Below are positions 23,400 through 34,120 of a stretch of 64,000 bases of DNA, one piece after another. The stretch covers positions 3,695,822 through 3,759,821 of the forward strand of contig CM047806.1 of NCBI GenBank assembly GCA_026214975.1. Reading direction: 5' to 3'. The stretch comes from Gentiana macrophylla. Taxonomy: Eukaryota; Streptophyta; Magnoliopsida; Gentianales; Gentianaceae. Position 1 is the stretch's first letter; each line of letters begins with the position of its first letter. The translations under genes and the position numbers were made by a program. Under the pieces are notes generated by a model. The model worked only from the letters and a program-made list of their open reading frames with translations. It did not search any database and had not been told where the DNA came from.

Positions 23400-23625
23400 A
23401 ATTGATGGATGGGACCTTAATCCGTGTCATTTATTAATTATCGAATTTTTGGAGATTTTTTTCTTTTGAGCCAAAGACTTTCGCTTTTCTATCTATTTGT
23501 TGACGTTGTTGTTGTTGCTTTTTTTTGTTGTTGTTCCGGCCTGGTGCCGGTTTCTGTTTAGTCCCGGGTTTTTCCCCCGGGTTAGTAATAAAAGCTTTCA
23601 TCCTTTGGGTAAAAAAACGAATCTT
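23400..23625 (+). other. Retroelement-like 3' end with hairpin and poly-A signal
   Basis: A T/G-rich stretch leads into a CCCGGG/CCCGGG hairpin (23563-23581), then AATAAA (about 23587) and an A-run at 23611. This arrangement resembles the 3' tails of plant LINEs, but no coding part is present. Confidence 0.35.
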
Positions 23626-23696
23626 TTATTTTATCTTACAAAAAAAAATATAAATAGATATGTACTAAAATAACCCCGGTGCTCTTCTTCATATAG

Positions 23697-23950
23697 ATAT
23701 ACACAAAACCTCTCCCGTTCCACAAATTTTATATTAAACCTGGTGTAAATCCTAGTTGGTGTACCAAAACCAACAGGAATTCAACTTCCACCAATGGGCC
23801 CCTACCTGTAAAAACTTTCCACCAATGTATCCATTTGAAAGTGCTGACTTGGTGGTCCAAAACTTACACCTGGACCATCCTAAAATTAGTGCTCCCGTTC
23901 TACTCTTATATATGTATATACACTAGTAGAAGAACCCGTACAATGCACGG
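23697..23950 (-). mobile_element. Stacked Helitron termini (two 5'-like ends and one 3' end)
   Basis: On the minus strand, A|TCTATATGAAGAAGAGCACC at 23697 looks like a Helitron 5' end. A similar but decayed end (TATATAAGAGTAGAACGGGA) lies at about 23910. At 23923-23926 is CTAG|T preceded by an imperfect CCGTAC/GCACGG hairpin (23936-23950), the 3' end of an element whose body should lie to the right. The full extents are not resolved. Confidence 0.5.
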
Positions 23951-25050
23951 ATAGATGCTAATTTGAAAATCAAGAGGGTTGAGAAAATGATATAAGTAGA
24001 AAAACATGTGCGCATTGCACAGAGAACGAATATATGAAAAGAAAAAAAAGAAATCACAAAAGCAACAAAGAAAAAAATAAATTTTCCATAAACATATTTA
24101 GTTATATTGTGTCGAAAGTTAAGTATAGAATTTAACCAAAAGCTTAATTAAAAAAGAACGGCAGAAGGAGTATATACTGAAAAGAGTAAAAAGTGATACA
24201 TAAGGCGTTTCCAATACACAATCAAGATCAATTCCCCAAACTCCTTACTTTATTTTCAGCACAAAGCCTCGCCTACTCTTATAGTTTCTTTAATCAACCA
24301 AGGCGACCCTATTTAGTGACAGTGTTTAGTAATTAGTAAAAATAAAAGGAGTGATGTTGCTATCATAATCACACCGACCAAAATAATGTCCCAAAAGCAT
24401 TTTAACAAAGAAAATTTACATTTAACACATTATCCATTGGTAATATTCTGCTTCAACTTATCAAAAGGATACATATCTAATACAAACAATTTGACAATTT
24501 TCAACATTGTTATCGGTCTTTCACCTATCTGCATAATAAGTTACTAAACGCTTAACGCACTAAACTAAACTAAAATGAAATCCTCAACAGGCAACAACAA
24601 CTAAACAGAGAAGGAAAAATAAAACGGGGGTTAGCCAAGGCAAGGCAAGGCAAGGCATATGCTATGATGCCATGAGCAGCACATGGATCTTCTACTTACT
24701 ACCATGTATATATAACAATAAAATAGTTGTATTACCTAGGCTAGTCACTGAGAAGGAGGCTACTACAATTTAACAAACCAAAGGCCCACCAAAATAACAT
24801 TTGGTGCGGCTGGCCCAACAAACTTCTCATGTATGTTACACCTCACACTTCTACTGCGTTGTCTCCTCCAAGCCGGTCTCCTTTTAAAGATTTCTGGAAT
24901 GGTTTCCTAGCTCCACCTGAATCAAACACTCAACTTAGAGATATTTAATAATAATTATTAGTATTAGTATTAGTATTTTGTTTTGTCACGATTTATCTGT
25001 TCAAAATAACTATGTAATATATGCAATGTGAAAGAATGCAAGCATCAAAT
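23951..25050. other. Non-coding AT-rich stretch, no gene seen
   Basis: No supported frame or repeat end. It is probably the body of the Helitron that ends at 23923, but its 5' end was not found. Confidence 0.4.
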
Positions 25051-25051
25051 G

Positions 25052-25122
<71 letters not shown>
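25052..25122. repeat. (TA)n microsatellite
   Basis: About 35 TA units, directly next to the Stowaway at 25127. Confidence 0.95.
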
Positions 25123-25126
<4 letters not shown>

Positions 25127-25674
25127 CTACCTCCGTCTCATAAAAAATGTCTATTTTTTTTGTTGTGTTTTTATCCATTTTTTAATGTACACATATTTAA
25201 CAATTAATATATTGTATTTTAAATAATGATAGACATATATGCTTCTATCACATAATAAATGCTATTTTAGAATATGAAATTAATATATAAACAGTAAGGT
25301 TGTGTTTGTTTTAGGTTGGAGTTTTTTTTGGGGTTTTTTTTAGATAAAGTGATTGAAGTAATGATTAGAAAGTTAAGATGTTTTTTTAGAAATTTGTGTA
25401 GATTATGAAACGATTGGTGAAATAAAGTAGAGTAATGAATAAAATGATGGTAAAAAAGGTAATAAAGTTGATTGGTGGAAGAATTGTAAGAAATGATCGG
25501 TGATGTGATGTAAAAAATACCTCAAAAAAACTTTTGGCAAAACAAACACAACCTAAATGTTATGATAGTGACATGTTTGAAAAAGTATATTAAATAATGT
25601 ATTGATTCTAAATCGACACTTTTTATAAGACAATTCATTTTAAAAAAATAAATATTTTTATGGGACGGAGGTAG
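25127..25674. mobile_element. Stowaway MITE carrying a nested Tourist MITE
   Basis: The inverted ends CTACCTCCGTCTCATAAAAA and its near-complement ...TTTTTATGGGACGGAGGTAG are flanked by TA (25125-25126 and 25675-25676), the Stowaway (Tc1/mariner) signature. The 548 bp length falls to about 289 bp once the nested element and its duplicated TAA are removed, a normal Stowaway size. Confidence 0.9.
25298..25553. mobile_element. Tourist-like (PIF/Harbinger) MITE nested in the Stowaway
   Basis: 256 bp with inverted ends GGTTGTGTTTGTTTT and AAAACAAACACAACC, flanked by the 3 bp TSD TAA (25295-25297 and 25554-25556). Ends and TSD fit PIF/Harbinger-derived Tourist elements. It has no coding capacity. 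Confidence 0.85.
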
Positions 25675-25730
25675 TATAAAATACATGTTAGACATAGCTA
25701 TGTCAAAAATATGTACCTATGAGGAAAGTA

Positions 25731-26020
25731 ATATTCCCTCTGTTTTTTTTATATGTCACAGAGAGAATAATTATAAAGATTAAGGAAAGTAATTAATATG
25801 TCTAAAATATTTTATTGTGAATGTATTTTTTATTGGATATTTAAATATTTTGCTGGTAAATGAGTTTTTAGTATTAGAAGTATAATTTTTTTATTGAAGA
25901 TGTAAATAATTTATTGATAAATGAAGGAAAAATACTATGATATATTAAAAATGTAAATTGACAGATAAAAAAAAACAGAGCAAATCCTAAAATCTGACAG
26001 ATAAAAAACACAGTAGGAGT
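25731..26020. mobile_element. Stowaway-like MITE, diverged
   Basis: The left end ATATTCCCTCTGTTTTTT and right end ...AAAAAACACAGTAGGAGTATTA are imperfect inverted repeats of the CTCCCTCCG family, about 290 bp apart, next to TA dinucleotides. Confidence 0.65.
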
Positions 26021-26026
26021 ATTATA

Positions 26027-26268
26027 GACTCCTTTCGTCCCATAATGTAACTTTTGTTAGTTTTTACGCACTACTCAAGAAAACATCATAAATGAACAAA
26101 TTTTTTTTAAGATTTCAAGACTCTGTTTACATTGGTTTTATATTAATGTATTGTTTTAATAATGTAACTCTTTTATAGAATTTAATATTGTATTATTTTT
26201 GTAAGAAAACTTATATTTTGTAACACAATCTGAAAACGAAAAGACATTATAGTACATGACGGAGGAAG
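26027..26268. mobile_element. Stowaway-like MITE, diverged
   Basis: The left end GACTCCTTTCGTCCCATAATG and right end CATTATAGTACATGACGGAGGAAGTA are imperfect inverted repeats, about 240 bp long, next to TA. It abuts the previous element. Confidence 0.65.
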
Positions 26269-26663
26269 TAAATATTTAGATTTTTTTTTTTGAAATTACA
26301 AGGAAAGTAACTTTGGAACAAACAAATAGGACAGTATAGATTTTTTAATTTATTTATGAGGAAGGGAAGCGGTTAACCGGAAAGAGCAATTCGTGAACAA
26401 GCTCGTTTTCGGTATTGTTAGTATTCGTAATCGTTTGTTCATTTAGTTTAAAGAGTCGAGCTCAAACATGATTGTAGGTTCGTTTTTTTAACGAACGAAC
26501 ACGAGTTTGATTTGCGAACGTTCGATTAAATTCACGAACGTGATTATATAAATACATCAATTTACAGTAATACTAACGCAAACGAGGATAAGTCGGTCAT
26601 TCATTCATTTAATTTTTTTTTGTTTTAAATTCATTTATTTAAATAATTTTTTTGTGCGTGATG

Positions 26664-26872
26664 CAGTGGCGTATCTATATGTATTAGGGGTAGGTCACGT
26701 GACCCACTGAGATCCGATTTTTTTTAGTATTAAAACGATATAGTTTGGTTGTTAAAAATGTCATTTTGTTGTTAAAAATGTTGTTTTAAGCTTCAGTGAC
26801 CCCGCTGCAATAAATTTTTAGATAAAAAGTACCCGGTGATCCTACTGAAAAATATTTCTGGATCCGCCAGTG
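26664..26872. mobile_element. hAT-type MITE with 8 bp TSD
   Basis: The termini CAGTGGCG and (reverse complement) CACTGGCG bound a 209 bp element. The perfect 8 bp direct repeat GCGTGATG flanks it at 26656-26663 and 26873-26880. An 8 bp TSD with CA(G/C)TGG ends fits hAT. It sits inside an older repeat rich in GAACGAAC motifs (about 26389-27020). Confidence 0.85.
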
Positions 26873-27167
26873 GCGTGATGTATGTAATATTAATCTATAA
26901 CTTGCTATTTTTACATTTGTTATTTATGTTTTATACATTAACGAACCGAAATAAAGCCGAACGCGATTTGAAAGACGACAATATATTTAACGAGAAGGAC
27001 TCGAACAAGAACTCAAACATTTGATTTTTATTTTATTATTTTGTTATACATTAGAAACACTTACACTTTTAAATATAATGGTTCTATTGACACTCCCATT
27101 TTTACTAGGGCCAATTATTAAGGACTGATTTTCAATTTATTAGCGGTAATAGGACACTCCGAAATCT

Positions 27168-27241
27168 TATTTAGTTATAAGGACATTCTAATTTTAAGGA
27201 AACTTATTTAGTTATAAGGGCATTCTAATTTCAAGTGGATA
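27168..27241. repeat. 37 bp tandem duplication
   Basis: 'TTATTTAGTTATAAGG.CATT' then 'CTAATTT' occurs twice in direct succession with one or two differences. Confidence 0.7.
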
Positions 27242-27574
27242 AAGAGGCAGAAGAAAAAAAAGGAGGAGGAAAAAAAAAACATTCAAAGTAATAAATAAAA
27301 AATAAAAAATAATTTAAAAAAAAAACATAACAAAACAAAACAAAAATTTACTGTGTGCGTGGTTTTTTTTTTTTTGTTTTTTTTTTTTTTTTTTTGTTTT
27401 GTTTTATAATTCACCATATTTCTAAATGTCATATATTTTGATCTAAAACTCGGATTATCATAAATTTTTCACTAAAATTCATATTTTTCCGTCTTCTTTA
27501 TTCTAAAATCAAATTTGATATTTTTCGAATAAATTTCATAAAATCAATTTTTTCTTCATAAAAATCGACGTGAC

Positions 27575-27712
27575 GTATTGATCACCGTCATGCATTGACC
27601 ACCTACCGGATGCATTGGACACCGGGATCCATTAACCACCCCGATGCATTCACCGCCGTGATTAATTGGCTACCATGATGTATTGACGGCCGCGATCCAT
27701 TGACAACCTTGA
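27575..27712. repeat. Degenerate minisatellite, unit about 20 bp
   Basis: Roughly seven irregular units around 'GATGCATTGACCACC' (variants GATCCATT, GATGTATT, GTGATTAATTGG). It is GC-richer than its surroundings and immediately precedes a second array. Confidence 0.7.
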
Positions 27713-27721
27713 TCAGTGACA

Positions 27722-27884
27722 TCTCATTGTAGCGATTTATGCAATGACGTCTTATTGTAGCGATTTATGTAGTGACTTCTTATTGTAGCGAACTATGCAG
27801 TGATGTCTTATTGTATCGAATTATGCACTTACGTGTTATTGTAACGATTTATGCAGTGACGTGTTATTGTAACAATTTATGCAT
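27722..27884. repeat. Minisatellite, 28 bp unit, about six copies
   Basis: Units start at 27722, 27750, 27778, 27806, 27834 and 27862 (last one partial). The consensus is TCTTATTGTAGCGATTTATG then CAGTGACG. The variants are ordered: the first copies carry TCT, the last TGT. Confidence 0.9.
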
Positions 27885-28061
27885 ACCTTTGGTTGTAAAA
27901 ATATGCATTTAAACCAAAAAAAAAAAAAACAAAAGAAATACAATTATTTTACAAAGTTATCGAAAATTTAAACCAACACTAATCAAATAAACCAACATCA
28001 ATCAAATATTTAAAGATAACAAAAAAATAAAGTTACTTTACAAAGTTATCAAATGTGTGTA

Positions 28062-28280
28062 TCAAGTTGTATATGCGGTGACATCAATATCATTGCATCG
28101 CTTATCTAATTGTAGAATACGATCATCAATGTCAATCGCTTGAGACGTGATATCACTGCGATAAGTCATCAATGTCATTGCGATAAAACCTAACAAGCGT
28201 GATCGATCCACTCCGCTCTTGTTTTGCATTTCTCCAAATGTGGAGCTTTTAATATGGATAGAAGTGCAGGTTTGGTGAAA
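28062..28280 (-). pseudogene. Unidentified coding-like fragment (73 codons)
   Basis: An open minus-strand stretch with low AT bias for this region reads FHQTCTSIHIKSSTFGEMQ, then MQNKSGVDRSRLLGFIAMT, and ends LQLDKRCNDIDVTAYTT before a stop. It is preceded by a stop, and a second frame upstream (to about 28400) also looks coding-like. It could be the tail of a decayed transposon protein. Family not recognised. Confidence 0.3.
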
Positions 28281-29099
28281 CTACAAAGACTCTTCACTAT
28301 GACTTCTTGTAATGCCACGCGTTGTTTTTTTCTCCCGATAATAATTGGATTCATTGTGGAATCCTCAATTCTTTAACACGATCTTGAATCATTTGACGAT
28401 TTAACCCATGTTTCTAAGGAATTCTATTGCAATAAAAAAATGGATTGCACTTTTCATGTTAAGGGGCTTGATCTATAGAGAACAACGAATCACACGGCTA
28501 TGGGGAGAAATAAATTTTAGTATAATTCATATTTTTAAAGATGACAAACACTGCATATTTTTAAGGGTTGCATTTTGTACTTGGTGGTGTAATAATCATC
28601 CAGATGCGAGTGTTGTTTGTGATATTGGGGTCATAATGTTGACTCAACATATTTAGGAGTGTGAAAGTGTTGTGCTACCCTTGTGATAGCAGTAGTATCA
28701 CCCTAAAGGTAATAAAAATAGACTAATGATTCAGACACAACATTCAACCACAACAACGAGTAATACAGTCTGATTTTACATCATTAATCATCATTTAGAA
28801 GCCATTAGTCATGATGCAGGTCTATGTTGATTAATGAGGTAAAATCGTGATGTGACATCCATTTGTGGATAAATGGTTGTGTATGTAGTATTACCAATGT
28901 AAATGTTATACTCACAATGGTTATGTCTCAACGAGTAACATAACACACTGGGTAGAAATAATGCCAGACCGATTCCGCTCCATCCAGAGCAGATAACCAA
29001 AAATACCCATGTGCATGTGAAACAGATTTTATACCGTATGTACTGGTGATGCCATTCAATTCAAATTACTCGTATTTAAAGTACATACCCTACCAGTAG

Positions 29100-29212
29100 T
29101 TATCAGGCCAAATCAACTCCAGCTCAGTGGTAGGAGACCTGGGTTCGATTCCCCTTCCCCGTAATATTAAGTCTTTCGTTTCCCGGCAAAAAAAAAAAAA
29201 AAAAAAAAATAA
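29100..29212 (+). mobile_element. tRNA-derived SINE
   Basis: A Pol III A-box-like AGCTCAGTGGTAG (29121-29133) and B box GGTTCGATTCC (29142-29152) are spaced more tightly than in a tRNA. They are followed by a short body and a long A tail from 29188. This is the structure of a short plant SINE; no tRNA fold is complete. Confidence 0.7.
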
Positions 29213-29507
29213 ATTCAAATTACTTCCAGTCGGCTGTCAAATTTTTTTTTTCTTTGGAAAAGGTCAATTTATTATTTATTTTTTTATTTATGTTTTAGAA
29301 AGCCTGTCAATTATTTACCACTACATTTAACTTGTCTTCTGAATTTGGCATTTGTCAAATTTAATTTGCTAAACTTTTTTTTGACAGTAATTTGCTAAAC
29401 TAAACTGCAACAACAACAATAATATTAATAATAACAACAATAATAAATCATAAAAATTCTCAAAAGTTCTAAATGTTTTTTTTTTAATGAGAATGAAAAG
29501 TTCCAAG

Positions 29508-29640
29508 TTCAATCTTTTTTTTCCGTAAACGAAAGGAAGAGGAGGGGGATCGAACCCTGGACCTTTGGCTGAAAGCAGGGAGTAGCGCAATGAACATTAC
29601 TACTTAGGATGAGCTTAAGCTCGTTCCAAGTTCAATTGAC
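29508..29640 (-). mobile_element. SINE-like unit, minus strand
   Basis: The minus strand has a B box GGGTTCGATCCCCC (about 29545-29558), then CCTTTCGTTTACGG and an A tail (T-run about 29512-29521 on plus). Its A-box region is decayed. The shared CTTTCGTTT.C.GG tail links it to the SINE at 29.1 kb. Confidence 0.55.
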
Positions 29641-30751
29641 ATTAACTACAGATTATGGTTATTATCAACAGTAATACATTCACATATTTTGTGATATATA
29701 AAAATATATTTAAAATTATCTAAACTATTTCATTACAGACACTCCCCGTTAATGAACCATAATAACAAACTATCACACGTATCTATGTACAGGCATATGT
29801 AGGACATATCACATATGTAATTTGGATGTATTAGTTATCATTTTGGTTTTTCTTTATTTGTTTCACTTTTACCTATTAAAATCAAAACCAAACAAAAATT
29901 CGTATCAGTTTTTGATTTTATTTTTGGCCAGTTCGATCTTAATATTTTTGAAAAGCATCCTTAAGAAGTGATTTGTTGTCTTTTCCCCATAAGAAAAAAT
30001 GAAGTGATTTGTTATCTTTTCTTTTTATAATTTTTAGTTTGATTAGATGCAAAGATAAATACACAATAAAGGGGGGAAAATCTTAACAATAGACTGATGA
30101 AAGGTTTCATGCTAACAAGTTGTAATTTTTTCATTTTATTTTAGAAGTCATACATGTTCTAATTAGTTGTAAGAACAAAATGATAACCATCGCACCTATA
30201 TAAACCATTACATGTAGGAAAGAATTGCACTATTTACATATCCTCTAATATCTAAAAACATGTATCTTAAAATATATTAATATTCAAGATAAATTTAAGG
30301 GGGAATGAGGCTCAAGGACAAAAATATTTTATTAATTAAGAGATAGGACAAGTTTGAAAAAATGTTGCATAAAGGACAAAAATGTATCTTAAAAGACCCT
30401 TTTACCCTTAATGTTAATTAAGCTCTAAACGCATCTCACTTTTCACGGTAAAATTGTCAGCGAAAATTGTTGGTTCACCGAGATTTTGCAGAGGACTCAA
30501 AAATCATTGCAAATTGGATGGATTTTCACTAGAACGCAAAATTCATCACTAATTTGGAAGGATTAATACTCAAATCGATCTCATATCGAAGCTGCAAGCG
30601 TCAAGTCGTATGCGATCTCGGTAGGGTTCTAATTGTGCGAAATTCATTTTGTTAGAAAAATTAGGGTTCAAAAAATTAGGGTTCAAATTCACTTTTCCCC
30701 TCTTCCTTTCACCTGTTCAGAGAGGATTACAAGTGAATTAACTGCGCGAAA

Positions 30752-30810
30752 ATGGCGAAAACAAGATCCAAAATAGCTGTGAAGCAAAGATTTGATCAAC
30801 ACATTGATAA
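30752..30810 (+). CDS. Candidate first exon in the Pack-MULE (unknown protein)
   Basis: ATG at 30752 opens MAKTRSKIAVKQRFDQHID, followed by a consensus donor A|GTAAGT at 30811. It is basic and short. A possible acceptor CTGCTGCAG|ATGATG lies at about 30948, but the next frame soon closes. It may be a captured or chimeric exon. Function unknown. Confidence 0.3.
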
Positions 30811-31052
30811 GTAAGTACTAATTGGACGAATTCACTGCTTTGTTTTCCTGTATTTAGTGGACGAGATTTCGATCATTTTGATTGTTTTCTCAGAGATTTC
30901 TTGTTTTTTTGGCTATTTTTTGGTGTTGTGGTCTTGTTTCTGCTGCAGATGATGCTGCAGTCATATTGTGCTTGATGGGGAAATGAAGGAAATGGCCATC
31001 ATGCTGGGGCTACAAACGTTGCTTGTGTAAACGTTTGCTTAAATTTATGCAG

Positions 31053-31484
31053 GTATTCCCGGGAGATTCAAATCTGGCAGAGGATCTGAGCACTGCGATT
31101 CTGAGTCTGTTAGAGAATGGAGATCTACAGAGGATCCATGATAAGTGGTGGACGTTTAGTGCTTGCAGTATACAAAGCAATGATCAGATTTCAACACACA
31201 TTCTTCATCTGAGAAGCTATGCTGGCCTTTTTCTAGTGTGTGGGATAGCTAATGTTGTTTCTATATTGGTCTATTACTTAAAGATCTATTTCACCAAGTG
31301 CCGTCGTGAAGGAAGCCATGAAGGTGCTGCAGCACAACCGAAAGCTAATCTCGAACATTCATCGAGTTGTAAGCGGTTTAGGTATCCTCTCTTTTTTTCC
31401 TTTTCTTCTTCCCTAGAAGAGAGCCAAAGTCTCTTCTTCTCATTTGGGAGGAAGAAGACGATGTTTGTTTACCCTATAGATTAG
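31053..31484 (+). pseudogene. Glutamate receptor-like (GLR) C-terminal exon fragment
   Basis: After an acceptor TTTATGCAG|G the frame reads VFPGDSNLAEDLSTAIL and ENGDLQRIHDKWW, the end of the S2 ligand-binding lobe of plant ionotropic glutamate receptors. The fourth membrane segment (YAGLFLVCGIANVVSILVYY) and a basic cytosolic tail (FTKCRREGSHEG) follow. The stop is at 31482-31484. The ATP/ligand lobes, the pore loop and M1-M3 are absent, so no channel can be made. A full GLR has about 900 residues; about 140 remain. The fragment lies inside Mutator-type ends and was probably captured by transposition. Confidence 0.85.
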
Positions 31485-31519
31485 CTAGCTAGCTAGCTAG
31501 CTTATACAAACAATTAAAA

Positions 31520-31521
<2 letters not shown>

Positions 31522-31576
<55 letters not shown>
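31522..31576. repeat. (TA)n microsatellite
   Basis: About 27 TA units, after a short (AGCT)n run at about 31484-31503. Confidence 0.95.
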
Positions 31577-31579
<3 letters not shown>

Positions 31580-32574
31580 ATTCGTATCGATTTCATCTTT
31601 ATCTTTGTTGCCGGCGACGGCAACGCCCATGGCTATGGAGACTGCTGCTGCTCGCTGCTACTGATTGAAAAGGAGGTGGCTGCTTGCTTTGTTGATGGTT
31701 ACATATCGTTGGTGGATCCGTTTTTGGTTGGCGCTTCAAAACCTCGTCATCGACTTACATTCTGCGGATGGAACTCGATGTACTGAGAGGTTCTTCTGAA
31801 CTCGATTTGCGGTGATTTGAATTCCAGGCTTTCCCCTACTTCATACTGCGTCTTGCAAAGACACCGAGTAGCTCAACACTATGGTTTTTGCGAGACAATG
31901 GTGCTTGGATAATGTTGTAGATGGTCGAGGTATACAATTTTGGTTAGAAAAAGCACGAAAGCAAGTACCCTACTATCTGTTTGTCGACATACAGTTAAGC
32001 AATGCAGGAAAATGTCAAATTTGAGCGAGTTAAAATTGTTCTCAAACAAAGGCCAAGCAAAGAAAATGGTGCATGTGAATTAGGATCAAAACACAGTCCT
32101 GTTAGAACTGTCGAGGAGAGGAAGGAGGAATATGATTATTTTGTCCATCATTTAGGCAGTAGACAAATAGATTATTTTGTCCATTATTTAGGTTGGAAAT
32201 GGGAAGTGGAGCAATTTTTTTCATAACTTGGCAAATTCTAAATTGTCGGAAGAGTGGTATACTTTTTTGTTCAATTGTTGTAATTGGAATAACATCTCAA
32301 TTATGCTTTTGAGGGAAGTCATTATTCACCACTATCTGGCTTTGAAATCACATTCCAAAAGGCATGTTCATTTATTAAACATTAATGTAGCTCTTTGTCC
32401 TACCTCTTTCTCTCAGTTTTTATGTTTTGATTCACTGGGAAAATTCACTAAGACAATATTGAATATTCACTAAAATTCACTTTAATATTCATCCATTGTT
32501 TACATGCAATCATGCTGATGTTGTTCAACTTTTTTTATAGCAACAATGACAGTCTTTTGAAACTTTTGCATAAA

Positions 32575-33245
32575 GGACAAAACTATTTATTCATCGTCGA
32601 AATTCACTTGTGTTGAAATTCATTATTTAAATTCACTACGAAATTCACTTTGTCGAAATTCACTAATTTTCAAAATTCATTGTCGAAATTCATCGATTTT
32701 AAAGGATTCATCATTAAATTCATCGATTTTGGGATTCACTGAATTGTTCTATAATTCGTGTATTTTTTTCATAATCAGTCCATTCGTTAACATGAATTGT
32801 GTGTGTGGATTGTGTGTTCAATATGTCTGTGTATTCCCTACCGAGGAGGTAGTTTGGTTCACTGTGAATATTCACTAAAGTGAATATCGAAAGTACAATT
32901 TTTTTTGCATGTCATATTGATAAGTGAAAATTAGATGATGCAATGATGTTGATTTGTGTGTGGATTGTGTGTTCACAATTCCAAAAGCGTGAAATGAGGG
33001 AGTAGACGGACGAGAGAATCTTGAAGGGAGATGGAGCGATTTGAATTACTGGGGACTAGGAAACAACTATTCTAATGAATGTTCACATATTTCAATTATT
33101 CTATAATCTCATTTATTGTCTATTGGTTCATTAGTATATGTATGATTTTTAGTCATAACTTCAGTAACTACAATGCTACTGTCGAAAATTACTTTTGTTC
33201 GAAATTTACTGTTATTCGAAAATTCATTGTTAACATTCACTAGTG
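32575..33245. repeat. Irregular array of AAATTCACT-like motifs
   Basis: More than fifteen scattered copies of (G)AAATTCA(C/T)T lie within the Pack-MULE, densest at 32590-32760. A similar cluster appears at 30495-30560 and 33180-33245. Spacing is irregular, so it is not a clean satellite. Confidence 0.65.
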
Positions 33246-34120
33246 AATTTCGACAGTGACACTCATGGAAAATGGAGTAACAATATCAAACCAAGTCTCA
33301 AAACGAAGACTATTAATGAAATACTTTTGTCCTTGGGCCTCGTTCCCGTCAAAACAAAAGTTTGGTGAAATTTTTGTCACTTTTGACTCTTTGGTTGCAT
33401 CCTTTACATAACATATAATATGATTATGAAGATAATTCAACAAACACGAAAAGAAAGAACATCCAAAAAAACCTTGTAATTTTATTAAAAATATGGAAAT
33501 TTTTACAAGGTCTTGGGCTCCTCCCGGCATCCTTCCAAAATACATGAGTCCTCAATGTACTTCCAACACCTCCTTAGAACCCTAATCCGGAAAATCTATT
33601 GTGGGGAAAACCGAATGCTAGAGAAAGAGGGTGAGCCTCCATACGTTGGAATGTCTAACAAAAAAAAAAAAATAAAGGAGATCTAACTGCAAAAGAAAGT
33701 GGAAAGCTAGGAGATGCAACTCCCAAGTAAAACAAGAAAATGAATCAACTAAACTATATCCAATTTGATGTAGAGCAAGGCATTAGCAAAGCTTTTTGCA
33801 CCATCATTCACATGAGCATCAATCAAAAAGAAAACACCGTTGCAGCAGCCAAAATTGAAGCTAGGTATCATGAGAAAAAACATCATCAATATCATAATAT
33901 TTTTTTTTGAAGCCAAAACAAGGACTAAAAAAATCAGACTAAAAAAGATGCCTCTAATTAATGACCCAGCTACCAAGATGTTGAATACTTCATCAGAATA
34001 ACTTAAAAAGGTTGCTATCAATCTCACATAGCTAAAAAGGCTCCAACAGTAGTCACCATTTGAATTTTAATACTACTAACATGAAATCTTTCCCCTAACA
34101 AGCCCCCTTAACATGAAATC

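Noticed and set aside
23561..23590. CCCGGG hairpin followed by TTAGT as a plus-strand Helitron 3' end
   Set aside because: The terminus is TTAG, not CTRR, and it is followed at once by AATAAA and an A-run, which fits a retroelement tail better.
24640..24660. GGCAA tandem run as a regulatory element
   Set aside because: Only about four short units, with no supporting context.
27722..27884. CRISPR-like array
   Set aside because: Units are directly adjacent with no unique spacers. It is an ordinary minisatellite in a plant genome.
29100..29160. Functional tRNA gene on the plus strand
   Set aside because: Too short between A and B boxes for a cloverleaf, and a poly-A tail follows: SINE.
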